Positions 45,886 to 56,300 of a DNA stretch of 64,000 nt are shown one piece after another. Where the stretch lies: contig JAVEDE010000079.1 of the NCBI GenBank assembly GCA_030841105.1, positions 1 to 64,000 of the forward strand, given 5' to 3'. The notes under the pieces were generated by a model that made no database searches, had not been told where the DNA came from, and saw nothing but the letters and a program-made list of their open reading frames with translations. Positions within the stretch are counted from its first letter, which is position 1. Each line of letters opens with the position of its first letter. Both the position numbers and the translations under genes were made by a program. The stretch comes from Pyrinomonadaceae bacterium (GTDB taxonomy: Bacteria; Acidobacteriota; Blastocatellia; Pyrinomonadales; Pyrinomonadaceae).

Positions 45886-48800
45886 ATGAGTTTGAAAAAA
45901 CGCACCCCCCTACTTCTGGTCGCGAGCCTGATATTGCTCGGCTCGGCTCTGGTAGTTCTACCCCGTTATAGTAATAAGGCTCAGGGCGTGCAAACGTCTC
46001 TCGCGCCCGCGGCCGATTCGACGGCGCAACCGGCCACCACTGCAACCGCGACGAACCCTGTGACTCTCGCTTCCGCGCCGCAGACGCCCGCGCGTCCGGC
46101 GAAGCCTGCCGCACCGGCGAAGGGCGCACAGGATGCGACCGAGGCGACGGAAGTCGCCCCCGGCGATACAGGCGAGGCTGGGACGCTCCCGGAAAACGAA
46201 TTGAAAGCGGCGCGCGAACGCAGCGCCAAGACTGCGACGGCGGCGACGAAAATGAACGCCGCTCAACTCGCCTCACAACGCGTCGGCAACCGGCGCAACC
46301 CCGTCAAGCCGAAGGGTGAGCCGGGCGAGCGTTTCGACAAACCGGGGGAGGCCGCCAGCCATTATTTGAAGAAGCGTCTCCCCGAAGGCATGAAGGAGCT
46401 TCCGATCGAGCGTTACTTCACCGCGCTCGCGCAGGTCAGAAACATGCCGCAGTTTTCGACGGCGCTGAACAAGGTCGTCACGGGTAAGGTCGCCAAGTCG
46501 CTCGGCAAATCGTCGTTGACGCAGAAGGCTGCGGGCAAAGACGCGGGCGACATCCAGCCCAGCCTCGTCGGCGACCAGCAGGGGGGCGTGCTCGGCACTT
46601 GGGACGACCTCGGCCCCGGCAACGTCGGCGGCCGCTCGCGCGCCTTGCTCGTCAACCCCATAGACCCGAACATCATGTACACGGCGGGCATCGTCGGCGG
46701 CATCTGGAAGAGCACCGACGGCGGCGCAAACTGGTTGCCGCTCGACGACTTCATGGCGAACCTCGGCGTGACCTGTCTGGCCTTCGACCCCGACAACCCC
46801 AACACCATCTGGGCGGGCACGGGCGAAGGTTTCTTTAACATTGACTCCGTGCGCGGCGCGGGCATCTTCCGCTCCACCAACGCGGGCGCGACGTGGTCGC
46901 GCCTCCCCGCCACCAACAACGCCAACTTCTTCTTCATCCAAGACCTCGTCGTCAGCCCGGCGGACTCGAACCACATCTACGCCGCGACGCGCACGGGCGT
47001 CTTCCGCAGTCTCGACAACGGCGCGTCGTGGACACTCGTCCTCGCCTCGAACGCCGCCAACGGCTTGAACGGCGCGATGGACTTGGTGATGCGCACGGAT
47101 GCGGCGGGTCAGGCAACCGACTACATCTACGCCACGCTCGGCACGTTCGCGCAGGCGCACATCTGGCGCAACACGGACGCGGGCGGCGCGGGCACTTGGG
47201 TTGACGTGTTCACCGACGGCGTTAACATGGCGCGCACCTCGCTCGCCATCGCCCCCTCGAACCAGAACGTCATCTACGCGATGTCGGCGAGCAATCAGGC
47301 GGGCAACTACCTCGACGGCCTGCACGCCGTCTTCCGCTCCACGTCGAGCGGCGACACGGGCACGTGGACGGCGCAGGTGCGCAACACGGCCGCCGCCACC
47401 GACAAGCAGAGCACGCTCCTTTTGTCGAACCCGGTCAACGGCGTGTTGACGGAGTGCGGCTTCGGCACGAGCCAGTTCATCAATCAAGGCTGGTATCACA
47501 ACCAACTCGGCGTTGACCCGACCGACGAGAACAAGGTCTGGGCGCTCGGCACGGACACGTTCCGCTCCGACAACGGCGGCGTCAACTGGGCGGTCGCTTC
47601 TTACTGGTGGTTCCAAGGCAACGGCACGCCGCCCAACAACGGCGACCCACAACTCGTCCACGCCGACAATCACGCCATCGTCTTCCACCCGAACTATAAC
47701 GGCACGACGAACCAGACGATCTACGTCGCCAACGACGGCGGCATCTACAAGACCGACAACGGCAAGACCGGCAACGTCGGCTACGTCAACGGCACGACGC
47801 CCGGCCCCGGCACGGTCACGGCGAGCAGCCCGATCTGCGGCAACGAGTTCACGCCCGGCGGCTTCTTCACCGTCCCCTCGCCCGTTATCTGGGGGCCGCT
47901 CAACAACGGCTATCAGGTGACGCAGTTCTACCACGGCCTGCCCTACCCGAACGGCACGTCCTACTTCGGCGGCACGCAGGACAACGGCACGAACCGCGGC
48001 ACGGACGCCTCCGGCACGAATGCGTGGCAGCGTATCCTCGGCGGCGACGGCGGCTACGTAGCCATCAATCCGACGAACACGCAAGTCATCTACGCGGAGA
48101 ATACCGGCGCGTCGATCCAAAGGTCTGACAACGGCGGCGGCAGTTTCGTCGCAAAGTCTACCGGCCTCAGCGACACGTTCCCCTTCATCACGGTCTTCCG
48201 CATGGATCCGAACACCCCGACGCGCCTCTGGATCGGCGGCCGCTTCATGTGGCGCACCGCCAACTCCGGCGACACGTGGACGAGGACGAGCGACGCGCAA
48301 CAGACCGGCGGTTCGATCACCGCGATGGCTATCGCACCGGGAGACTCTAACAAGGTCATCACCGGCGCGGCCTCCGGTCAACTCCGCCGCACTACGACGG
48401 CCACGACCCTCACCGCGACGAGCGTCTTGAACACGGTCTGGCTGCAATCCTTCACGCCGCGCGGCAACGGCTTCGGCACGATCTCGTGGGTTGAATACGA
48501 CCCGTCGAACTCGTCGAACCTCTGGTGTACCGTCTCGACGTTCAACTCCGCGGCGAGCGGCAACGGCTTCGGTCACGTCTTCAAGAGCACCGACGGCGGC
48601 GCGACGTGGACGCTGGCGGACGGCAATCAGACGGCCAACAACGCGAACGCGATCCCGGACATCCCCGCGCTCAGCGTCGCCATTGACCCGACCAACAGCC
48701 AGCGCATTTACGTCGGCACAGACCTCGGCGTCTTCGTCACGCTCGATGGCGGCGCGAACTGGTACAAGGAAGTGACCGGCTTTGCCAACGTCCCCGTCGA

Positions 48801-50508
48801 GTCGCTGACCGTCAACACGACCGGCGGCAAGTCGAGCATCTTCGCCTTCACGCACGGGCGCAGCGCGTACCGCGTCACGCTCTCGTCCTCCTGCGTCACG
48901 TCGGTCTTGCCAACCGACCAGATGTTCTTCAACCCGAACGGCGACACCGGCACGGTCACCGTGACGAGCGCGGACACCTCGTGCGACTGGACGGCGTCAA
49001 CCAACGCCAGTTGGATTCAAATCAACACCGGCCGCACCGGCACGGGCACGGGTGTGGTCACTTACACCGTGCTGCCGAACGCCAGGATCAGCGGGCGCAG
49101 CGGCACGATCAACGTGGCGGGCACGGTCGTCAACATCACGCAGAACGGCCAACCGGGGACGAGCGAGGACATCGTCGGTCAAGTCACGGACGGCACGGGC
49201 GCGCCTGTTGTCGGCGCGGCGGTCACGCTCACCGGCACGACGGCGGGCGCGACGGTCACAAACAACGCGGGCGGTTACTCCTTCACCGGACTTACGTTCA
49301 ACGGCAGCTACACCGTCACGGTCGCCAAGCCCGGCTTGACCTTCGACACGCCGAGCAAGACGATCACCAAACTGCAAGGCGTCGCCGTCGAGAACTTCAT
49401 GGGCTACGTGACGCCTCCGGTAACACCGGCCGCACAGGGCAGGCTCATCATCAGTGAGTTCCGCCTGCAAGGCGCGACGGGCGTGGAAGACGAGTTCATC
49501 GAGTTGTATAACAACAGCGACTCGCCGCTTACCATCACGACGACGGACGGCTCGGAAGGCTGGGCGGTGACGGACGGCAACGGTAATATGCGCTTCGTCA
49601 TCCCGGTCAATCAGGTGATCCCGGCGCGCGGGCACTACCTCGCCACCAACAGCCGCGGCTACTCGTTGAACAACTACGGCGGCACGAGCGCGGCTCTCGG
49701 CGATGCCACCTACTCGGTCGGCTTCCCGGAGGACATGGGTTTCTCGGTCTTCACGACCGCCAAACCGGCGAACTACTCCGAGGCGACGAGAATGGATTCG
49801 GTCGGCTTCCAGTCCGAATCGAACCCGCTGGCGCGCGAAGGCGTCGCCCTCTCCTCTCTCGCAACGACGACGGCCCAGCACAGCTTCGTCCGTAAACTCG
49901 TCTCCGGCACTCCGCAGGACACCGGCGACAACGCGGCCGACTTCGTGCTCATCTCGACCACGGGCGGCTCCGTCGGCTTCGTCCCGTCGGTGCTCGGCGC
50001 ACCGGGGCCGGAGAACCTGCTCAGCCCCTTCAACCGCACCAACGTCGTCAAGGCGTCGCTGGTTGACCCGCAGTGCTCGGGCTTCGGCTCGCCCACCAGC
50101 GCGTGCGCCCGCGTGCGCACGGCCAACGGCGCGAACCCGACCAACGCAGCCTTCGGCACGCTGCTCATCCGTCGCAAGTTCACCAACACGACGGGGCAGA
50201 CCGTCTCGCGCGTGCGCTTCCGCGTCGTGGACATCACGACGCTCGGCAACGTCGCGGGCGGCGAGGCCGACCTCCGCGTGCTCAACTCCGGCGGCAACAC
50301 GTTGACGCGTGTGGATACCACAACCGTCACGCTCGACGCGATCACGGTTGACGCTGTCCCGGCGCAAGCCCTCGGCGGCGGCCTCAACTCGACGCTCAAC
50401 CTCGCCAACCCGCTTGCGGCGGGCGCGAGCGTGAACGTCGAATTCAAACTCGGCGTGATGACGAGCGGCGGCTTCCGCTTCTTCGTCAACGTCGAAGCGT
50501 TGCCCTAA
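45886..50508 (+). CDS. Giant secreted protein with BNR, BACON and lamin-tail domains
   Basis: The 1,540-residue product starts at an ATG seven bases after AGGAGAAG. A signal-anchor (LLLVASLILLGSALVVLP) and an Ala/Thr/Pro-rich region lead to BNR/sortilin-type propellers (about 260-1010; [41 protein letters not shown]). A BACON-like domain (about 1015-1095, CDWTASTNASWIQI and VNITQNG), a carboxypeptidase-regulatory-like domain (GQVTDGTGAPVVGAAVTL) and a lamin-tail domain (LIISEFRLQGATGVEDEF) follow. The C-terminal module ends FRFFVNVEALP, as in the proteins at 16461 and, slightly altered, 40228. Binding of carbohydrate or surface polymers is plausible but unproven. Two hairpins follow. Confidence 0.87.
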   Translation: MSLKKRTPLLLVASLILLGSALVVLPRYSNKAQGVQTSLAPAADSTAQPATTATATNPVTLASAPQTPARPAKPAAPAKGAQDATEATEVAPGDTGEAGTLPENELKAARERSAKTATAATKMNAAQLASQRVGNRRNPVKPKGEPGERFDKPGEAASHYLKKRLPEGMKELPIERYFTALAQVRNMPQFSTALNKVVTGKVAKSLGKSSLTQKAAGKDAGDIQPSLVGDQQGGVLGTWDDLGPGNVGGRSRALLVNPIDPNIMYTAGIVGGIWKSTDGGANWLPLDDFMANLGVTCLAFDPDNPNTIWAGTGEGFFNIDSVRGAGIFRSTNAGATWSRLPATNNANFFFIQDLVVSPADSNHIYAATRTGVFRSLDNGASWTLVLASNAANGLNGAMDLVMRTDAAGQATDYIYATLGTFAQAHIWRNTDAGGAGTWVDVFTDGVNMARTSLAIAPSNQNVIYAMSASNQAGNYLDGLHAVFRSTSSGDTGTWTAQVRNTAAATDKQSTLLLSNPVNGVLTECGFGTSQFINQGWYHNQLGVDPTDENKVWALGTDTFRSDNGGVNWAVASYWWFQGNGTPPNNGDPQLVHADNHAIVFHPNYNGTTNQTIYVANDGGIYKTDNGKTGNVGYVNGTTPGPGTVTASSPICGNEFTPGGFFTVPSPVIWGPLNNGYQVTQFYHGLPYPNGTSYFGGTQDNGTNRGTDASGTNAWQRILGGDGGYVAINPTNTQVIYAENTGASIQRSDNGGGSFVAKSTGLSDTFPFITVFRMDPNTPTRLWIGGRFMWRTANSGDTWTRTSDAQQTGGSITAMAIAPGDSNKVITGAASGQLRRTTTATTLTATSVLNTVWLQSFTPRGNGFGTISWVEYDPSNSSNLWCTVSTFNSAASGNGFGHVFKSTDGGATWTLADGNQTANNANAIPDIPALSVAIDPTNSQRIYVGTDLGVFVTLDGGANWYKEVTGFANVPVESLTVNTTGGKSSIFAFTHGRSAYRVTLSSSCVTSVLPTDQMFFNPNGDTGTVTVTSADTSCDWTASTNASWIQINTGRTGTGTGVVTYTVLPNARISGRSGTINVAGTVVNITQNGQPGTSEDIVGQVTDGTGAPVVGAAVTLTGTTAGATVTNNAGGYSFTGLTFNGSYTVTVAKPGLTFDTPSKTITKLQGVAVENFMGYVTPPVTPAAQGRLIISEFRLQGATGVEDEFIELYNNSDSPLTITTTDGSEGWAVTDGNGNMRFVIPVNQVIPARGHYLATNSRGYSLNNYGGTSAALGDATYSVGFPEDMGFSVFTTAKPANYSEATRMDSVGFQSESNPLAREGVALSSLATTTAQHSFVRKLVSGTPQDTGDNAADFVLISTTGGSVGFVPSVLGAPGPENLLSPFNRTNVVKASLVDPQCSGFGSPTSACARVRTANGANPTNAAFGTLLIRRKFTNTTGQTVSRVRFRVVDITTLGNVAGGEADLRVLNSGGNTLTRVDTTTVTLDAITVDAVPAQALGGGLNSTLNLANPLAAGASVNVEFKLGVMTSGGFRFFVNVEALP

Positions 50509-50519
50509 CTAACCGACAC

Positions 50520-50551
50520 GGCGTCGCCGCGTCGCGCGAAGCGGCGACGCC
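50520..50551 (+). terminator. Hairpin after the giant BACON protein
   Basis: GGCGTCGCCGC (50520-50530) pairs perfectly with GCGGCGACGCC (50541-50551). There is no T run; a second hairpin with a T run follows. Confidence 0.6.
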
Positions 50552-50567
50552 ACATCCTCCAACCGGG

Positions 50568-50603
50568 AGCGGCAGGACGAACAATCCTGTCGCTCTTTTT
50601 TTT
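50568..50603 (+). terminator. Intrinsic terminator after the giant BACON protein
   Basis: AGCGGCAGGA pairs with TCCTGTCGCT (one G-U), followed by C and eight T. It is a strong Rho-independent terminator. Confidence 0.88.
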
Positions 50604-50698
50604 GCGCGCGTCATTCAACACCTGACCGCCCCGCCCATCATTCGCCGCCCGCTTGCGGGTTTACAAACTTGCCCCGACTGCGGCACACTGCGCTCCCG

Positions 50699-52066
50699 AT
50701 GGGCGACACCACACCACCAGCCGCGACGGCCGCGACGACGCACAAGCTCGCGCGCCGCCTCAATCTCTTCGACGCGACGATGCTCGTCATGGGCGGCATC
50801 ATCGGCGCGGGCATCTTCGTCAACCCGGCCGAGGTGGCACGGCAAGTACACACGCCGCTGCTCATCCTCGGCGCGTGGCTCATCGGCGGGCTGATCGCGC
50901 TCGCCGGAGCGTTCGTCTATGCCGAACTGGCGGCGCGCAGGCCGGAAGTCGGCGGCCAGTACGCCTACCTGCGCGACGCCTATCATCCGACCGTGGCCTT
51001 CCTCTATGGGTGGTCGCTCCTGCTCGTCATCCAGTCGGGCGGGATGGCGGCCGTCGCCATCACCTTCGCGCGTTACTTCGCCGAACTGACGGGCGCACCA
51101 CTCGCCGAAGGCGCGCTCGCCGCGCTCGCGCTCGCACTGCTGACGGCCATCAACTGTCTCGGCGTGCGCGCCGGGAGCAACGTGCAAAGCGCGCTGATGG
51201 TCTTGAAGATCGCGGCCATCGCCGCGCTCGTGCTCTGCGGCTGGTGGTTCACGACGAACGCTCCGGGCATCACGCACGCGCCCGCGCTCGGCGAACCATT
51301 GTCGTTCGATCTGCTGCTCGCCTTGGGCGCGGCGCTCACGCCCGTCATGTTCGCCTACGGCGGCTGGCAGACGACGAGTTTCGTCGCGGGCGAGATGCGC
51401 GAGCCGCGCCGCGACTTAGCGCGCGGGTTGTTGTTCGGTGTTGCGGGCGTCGTCTTACTTTACACGGCCGTCAGTTTCGTCTGCGTCTACGCGCTCGGCG
51501 CGGAAGGATTGGCCGCGACGACCACGCCCGCCAGCAGTGTCATGCGCGGCGCGCTCGGCGAACGCGGCGCGCGGCTCATCGCGCTCGGCATCACCGTCTC
51601 GACGCTCGGCTTCCTCAGCCAGTCTCTACTCACCACGCCGCGCGTCTATTTCGCGATGGCGGAGGACGGGTTGTTCTTCCGCAGCATCGCGCGTGTGAAC
51701 GGGCGCACGCGCGTGCCCGTCTTCGCCATCGCCTTGCAGGGCGCGGCGGCCATCGTCATCGCGCTCTCCGGCCGCTACGGGCAGATACTCAACTACGTCG
51801 TCTCGGTGGACTTCATCTGGTTCGGGCTGACCGGACTGTCGCTCTTTATCTTCCGTCGCCACGCGCGCGAAAGCGGCGATGACGCGGCGGGGTTCAAAGT
51901 CCCCGGCCACCCTTACACCACCGCGCTCTTTGTCGCGGCCTGCTGGCTCGTCGTCGTCAGCACCGTCTACAAGTATCCGGCCAACAGCGCGGTCGGCTTT
52001 TTGATCGTGCTCGCGGGCGTCCCCGCTTCTTACTACTGGCTGAGGCAGCAAAGGAATAAACGATGA
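50699..52066 (+). CDS. APC superfamily amino-acid permease
   Basis: The 455-residue protein is a 12-helix transporter of the amino acid-polyamine-organocation family, most like the LAT/SteT exchangers. The first helix carries the unwound motif LVMGGIIGAGIFVNPAEVA, followed by GGLIALAGAFVYAELAARRPEVGGQYAYLRDAY, both hallmarks. Further hydrophobic segments run regularly to YKYPANSAVGFLIVLAGVPASYYWL. I chose the ATG at 50699; no good ribosome-binding site is present, and TTG at 50669 is an alternative. Its stop overlaps the start of the aminotransferase gene by four bases (ATGA), so transport and transamination of an amino acid are probably coupled. Confidence 0.92.
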   Translation: MGDTTPPAATAATTHKLARRLNLFDATMLVMGGIIGAGIFVNPAEVARQVHTPLLILGAWLIGGLIALAGAFVYAELAARRPEVGGQYAYLRDAYHPTVAFLYGWSLLLVIQSGGMAAVAITFARYFAELTGAPLAEGALAALALALLTAINCLGVRAGSNVQSALMVLKIAAIAALVLCGWWFTTNAPGITHAPALGEPLSFDLLLALGAALTPVMFAYGGWQTTSFVAGEMREPRRDLARGLLFGVAGVVLLYTAVSFVCVYALGAEGLAATTTPASSVMRGALGERGARLIALGITVSTLGFLSQSLLTTPRVYFAMAEDGLFFRSIARVNGRTRVPVFAIALQGAAAIVIALSGRYGQILNYVVSVDFIWFGLTGLSLFIFRRHARESGDDAAGFKVPGHPYTTALFVAACWLVVVSTVYKYPANSAVGFLIVLAGVPASYYWLRQQRNKR

Positions 52067-53178
52067 CGAGCCAAACGCGACCGCGAACGCAACGCGTGTT
52101 GAGTTCCGCTTACATGCACTGGGCGAAGACGCAATCGGCCGCGCCCTTCAACCTCGCGACGAGCGGCGTCCGGCACTACACGCTCGAACGCCTCGGCGTC
52201 TCGCTCTCCGATCTCGAACTGAGCGGCGCGAGTTTCTACGGCTACCCGCCGCTCCAACAGGCCATCGCCGCGAAGTGCGGCGTCTCGATTGATTCGGTCG
52301 TCGCCGCGAACGGCACTTCGATGGCGAACTTCCTCGCCCTCGCCGCGCTCGTCGCGCCCGGCGACGAGATTCTCGTCGAGCAACCGACCTACGAGTTGAT
52401 CATCTCGGCCGCGCTCTACCTCGGCGCGGAAGTCAAAAGGTTCGCGCGCCCCGCGGCGTCGCAGTTTCGTCTCGACGCGTCGGAAGTCGAGCGCGCGATC
52501 ACGCCGCGCACGCGCCTCGTCGTCGTCACGAATTTGCACAACCCTTCGAACGCCTACGCGGACGACGAGACGCTCGGACAGATCGGCGACATCGCGGCGC
52601 GTGCCGGAGCGCGCGTCCTCGTTGACGAGGTATATCTCGACGCCGCCTTCGCGCGCGCCCCTCGCACGGCCTACCATCTCGGCGAACATTTCATTACGAC
52701 CAGCAGCCTGACGAAAGTCTACGGTCTCAGCGGCCTGCGCTGCGGTTGGATACTGGCCGCGCCCGCGCTGGCCGAACGGATGTGGCGGCTCAACGATCTC
52801 TTCGGCGTCTCCCAGCCGCACGCCGCCGAACGTCTCAGTTGCCTCGCCTTCGAGCGTCTTCCCGAAATCGCGGCCGACTCACGCGCCCTGCTCGAACGAA
52901 ACCGCGCCCTCGCCAACAACTTTCTCGCCACGCGCAAAGACCTCGAATCATTCCCCATCACCGACGGCATGATCTCTTTCCCGCGACTCCTCACGGGCGA
53001 CGTTGACGCGCTCTGCGCGCTGCTACGCGAGAAGTATGAAACGTCGCTCGTGCCGGGGAGCTTTTTCGAGATGCCCGCACACTTCCGCCTCAGCATCGGC
53101 GGCGAGACCGAGATGCTCTCCGGCGGACTCCAACGCCTCGGCGCGGCGTTGGACGAGATCAAAGGAACGCGGAAGTAG
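52063..53178 (+). CDS. Class I/II PLP-dependent aminotransferase
   Basis: This 371-residue enzyme has the fold-type I aminotransferase pattern. The PLP lysine is in SSLTKVYGLSGLRCGW, the aspartate that pairs with the pyridine nitrogen is in VLVDEVYLD, and the asparagine is in VVTNLHNPSNAY. A substrate-carboxylate arginine is expected in HFRLSIGG near the C-terminus. The sequence GYPPLQQAIA is the usual N-terminal block. The substrate cannot be read from the motifs. It overlaps the permease gene by four bases. Its stop codon is already in the palindromic repeat shared with the convergent histidine kinase gene. Confidence 0.93.
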   Translation: MTSQTRPRTQRVLSSAYMHWAKTQSAAPFNLATSGVRHYTLERLGVSLSDLELSGASFYGYPPLQQAIAAKCGVSIDSVVAANGTSMANFLALAALVAPGDEILVEQPTYELIISAALYLGAEVKRFARPAASQFRLDASEVERAITPRTRLVVVTNLHNPSNAYADDETLGQIGDIAARAGARVLVDEVYLDAAFARAPRTAYHLGEHFITTSSLTKVYGLSGLRCGWILAAPALAERMWRLNDLFGVSQPHAAERLSCLAFERLPEIAADSRALLERNRALANNFLATRKDLESFPITDGMISFPRLLTGDVDALCALLREKYETSLVPGSFFEMPAHFRLSIGGETEMLSGGLQRLGAALDEIKGTRK

Positions 53179-53303
53179 GAACGCGGAACGAAAAGCAGAA
53201 GACAGGAAACAGAAAACAGGAGTCAGGAGTCAGAATAAAAGGCGCGTCCGTCTTCCTTCTGACTCCTGACTCCTGTTTTCTGTCTTCTACTTCCGCATTC
53301 CTA
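53165..53303. repeat. Palindromic repeat between convergent genes
   Basis: The left arm (GGAAGTAGGAACGCGG, then AACAGAAAACAGGAGTCAGG) faces complementary sequence at 53260-53303 (GACTCCTGACTCCTG, then TTCCGCATTCCTACTT). It is built from 7-bp GGAGTCA-type units and overlaps the aminotransferase stop codon. Confidence 0.8.
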
Positions 53304-53305
53304 CT

Positions 53306-56300
53306 TCACACGTTGGACGTGCGGCCGACGACGGTTGCGACGGCTTCGGCGAGTTCCTTCGGGGCGATGGGTTTGGCGAGGTGCATTTGGAAGCCTGCGG
53401 CGAGCGCGCGTTGCTTGTCCTCTTCGCGCGCGTAGGCGGTGAAGGCGATGGCGGGGATCGCGCTTTGGTCGCCGCTGTCGCCGCGCGCCGCGTCGCGCGC
53501 CCTGAGTTTTTCGATGAAGGTGTAGCCGTCCTCTCCGGGCATCGCGATGTCGCTCAGGATGCAGTCGAACGAATCCGCGTCGAGCGCGGCCAGAGCCTCC
53601 TCCGCCAGCTCGCACGCCTGCACGGTCGCGCCGAAGCGTTCCAGCGCCTTGCCGAGCAGCACGCGCGTGTCCGGTTCGTCCTCCACGACGAGGATGCGCA
53701 GGCCGCCGAGCACCGCCTGCCGTTCGGCGAGTTCGCCCGCGTGCGTTTGCTCCGCATCGCCCGGCAGCGCCTCGCCGCGTTTGGCGTATTCGAGCAGCGG
53801 CAGGCGCACCTCAAAGGTCGCCCCGCGTCCCTCGCCCGCGCTCGTGGCCGCGACCGTGCCGCCGTGCAGTTCGGCGAGGTGGCGCACGATGGCGAGGCCG
53901 AGGCCGAGGCCGCCGTGCGTGCGCGTCGTCGTCTGGTCGGCCTGCCGGAAGCGGTCGAAGACGAACGGCAAAAACTCTTCCCTGATGCCCTCGCCCGTGT
54001 CTGTGACGGAGATGCGCGCCTGCGCGCCCGCGCGTTCGAGACGCACTTCGACGCGCCCGCCTTCGGGCGTGAACTTGACGGCGTTCGACAACAAGTTCCA
54101 CACCACCTGTTGCAAGCGTTCCGCGTCGCCCGCGACGAGACTTGCCGCGCGGTCGAGCGCGAGGCCGAGTTCGATGCCTTTAACCTGCGCCGCCGGGCGC
54201 GCGGCCTCGCACGCCGATTCGACCACCTGCTTGAGTTCGGTCGGCTTCAATTCAAGGCGCAGCTTGCCGGTGATGATGCGCGAGGCGTCGAGTAGATCGT
54301 CCACGAGTTGCTTCTGCGAGCGCGCGTTGCGTTCGATGGTTTCGAGTGCGCGTGCGGCCGTCGCGTCGTCGAACTTGACGGAGCGGAGCAGGTTCGTCCA
54401 GCCGAGTATGGAAGTGAGCGGCGTGCGCAGTTCGTGCGAGAGCGTAGCGAGAAACTCGTCCTTGAGCCGGTTGGCTTCCTGCGCTTCGCGGTAGAGGCGC
54501 GCGTTGTCCACGGCGAAGGCGGCGCGCTGCGCGAGGTCTTCGGCGAGCGCGAGATCGGAGAGGCCGTAACGACGCCCCGATTCGGCCGTGGCGAACGTGA
54601 TCGCGCCGAGCGTGCGCCCGCGCGCCACGAGCGGCACGATCATCGCCGACACCAGACCGAGTTCGCGCGCGACGCGGAAACGATTCCCGTCGTCGCTCGC
54701 CGTCGTCGCGTCGCTATCCGTCGCCGCATCCTCGGCCGCCGCAGCATCGCTACTCTTTGCCGCGTCGTCGGCCGCCGCAGCATCGCTCGTTGTCGCTGTC
54801 GCATCGTCGCGGGGCGGAGGGATTTCCGCGTAGAGTTCCGACTGGCCGGTGCGGATCGCCTTCGCGACGCCGGTCGCCGCTTCGGGGTTCTGGTTCTCGC
54901 GCCGTTCGAGTTCCCAGACCCGCCCAATCTTCTCCGCGTCGCCGCCGTGCGTCACGGCAATGGGGCGGATCGCGCCGTCGTCGTCCGCCACGTAGACGAC
55001 GCACCAGTCAGCGACGAACGGGACGCTCAGGCGCGCGAGTGATTCGAGCGTCGTTTCGTAGTCGAGCGAGGCGGCCAACAGCGCGCTCGCTTCGACGAGA
55101 AAGCGTTGCGTCGCCTCTTGCTGCTCGCGCTCGGTGATGTCGGTGAGCGTGCCGACCCATTCGCGCAAGTGCCCGTCGTCGGCGATGACGGGGACGCCGC
55201 GCACGGCGAAGTCGCGGTAGCGTCCGTCGCGCTGGCGGATGCGGTACTCGGTCGCGTAGACGCTGCGCGACTCGACGGCGTGTCGCCAGCGCGCGGCGGT
55301 GCGCTCGCGGTCTTCAGGGTGGACGGCGTCGAGCCAACCCCGGCCGCTCACCTCTTCCTTCGTCTGCCCGGTCATCGCGCGCCACGCCGGGATGTCGGCG
55401 ACGCGCCCGGCGGCGTCCGCCGTCCACACCACCTGCGCCGTCGCCGTGACGAGCGAACGATAGCGATCAAACTCGCCGCGCGCGCGCTCCTCCGCGACGG
55501 ACAACGCGCCCTCCGTCCGTTTGCGTTCGATGAACTGGCCGAACTGCGCGCCGATGGTGTTCATCAGCGCGCGCAACTCCGGCTCGGACGTTCTCACCTC
55601 GCGGCTTAAAAATTCCATCACGCCGAGCACCTCGCGGCCGAGCGTGACGGGAAAGCCGAAGGCCGCGTGCAAACCTGTGCGCGCGGCCACGTCGGCGCGC
55701 GTCAGGTTTCGTTCCCGCGTCACGTCTGCAACCCATGCCGGTTCGCCGCTCTCCCAGATGCGACCGGGGAGGCCGACCCCGCGCGCGAACTTCAACTCGC
55801 GCGTGTGCGCGGCAAACTCGCCCGACTCTGCTTCGGCCGACTGCCAGATTTCCTGACAGCGCAGCACGCCCGCCGCGTCGTCGTCAACGCCGCGCGCGTC
55901 TCCGTCGTCCGCGCGCCAGAACGCGCCCATCTCCCAACGCAAATTTTCGCAGACGGCTTCGAGGATGTTGTGCGCCGCTTCGCCCACGCTCGCCGCTTCG
56001 GCCAGCACGCGCGTCACGGCGTGGTGCGCCGCCAGCCGACGCTCAGCGCGCTTGCGCTCCGTGATGTCGCGCGCGATGCCCGTGAAGTAGCGCACGCCGT
56101 CTTCGACGAATTCGCCGAAAGAGATTTCGAGTTCGATCTCGCGCCCGTCGCGGTGCAGGCCGGGCAGTTCGACGCCGCCCCAACTGATGTGGCGCGCGCC
56201 CGTCGCAAGGTAGCGTTCCAGCCCCGCGCGGTGAACGTGGCGCAAATAATCGGGCATCAAGAGGGTGAGGTTTTGGCCGAGCAGTTTCGCGACGGGGTGG

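Noticed and set aside
46273..48855. An 860-codon minus-strand frame opposite the giant gene
   Set aside because: It is Arg/Val/Ala-rich without domains and mirrors the third-position GC of the real gene on the plus strand, which has clear BNR motifs.
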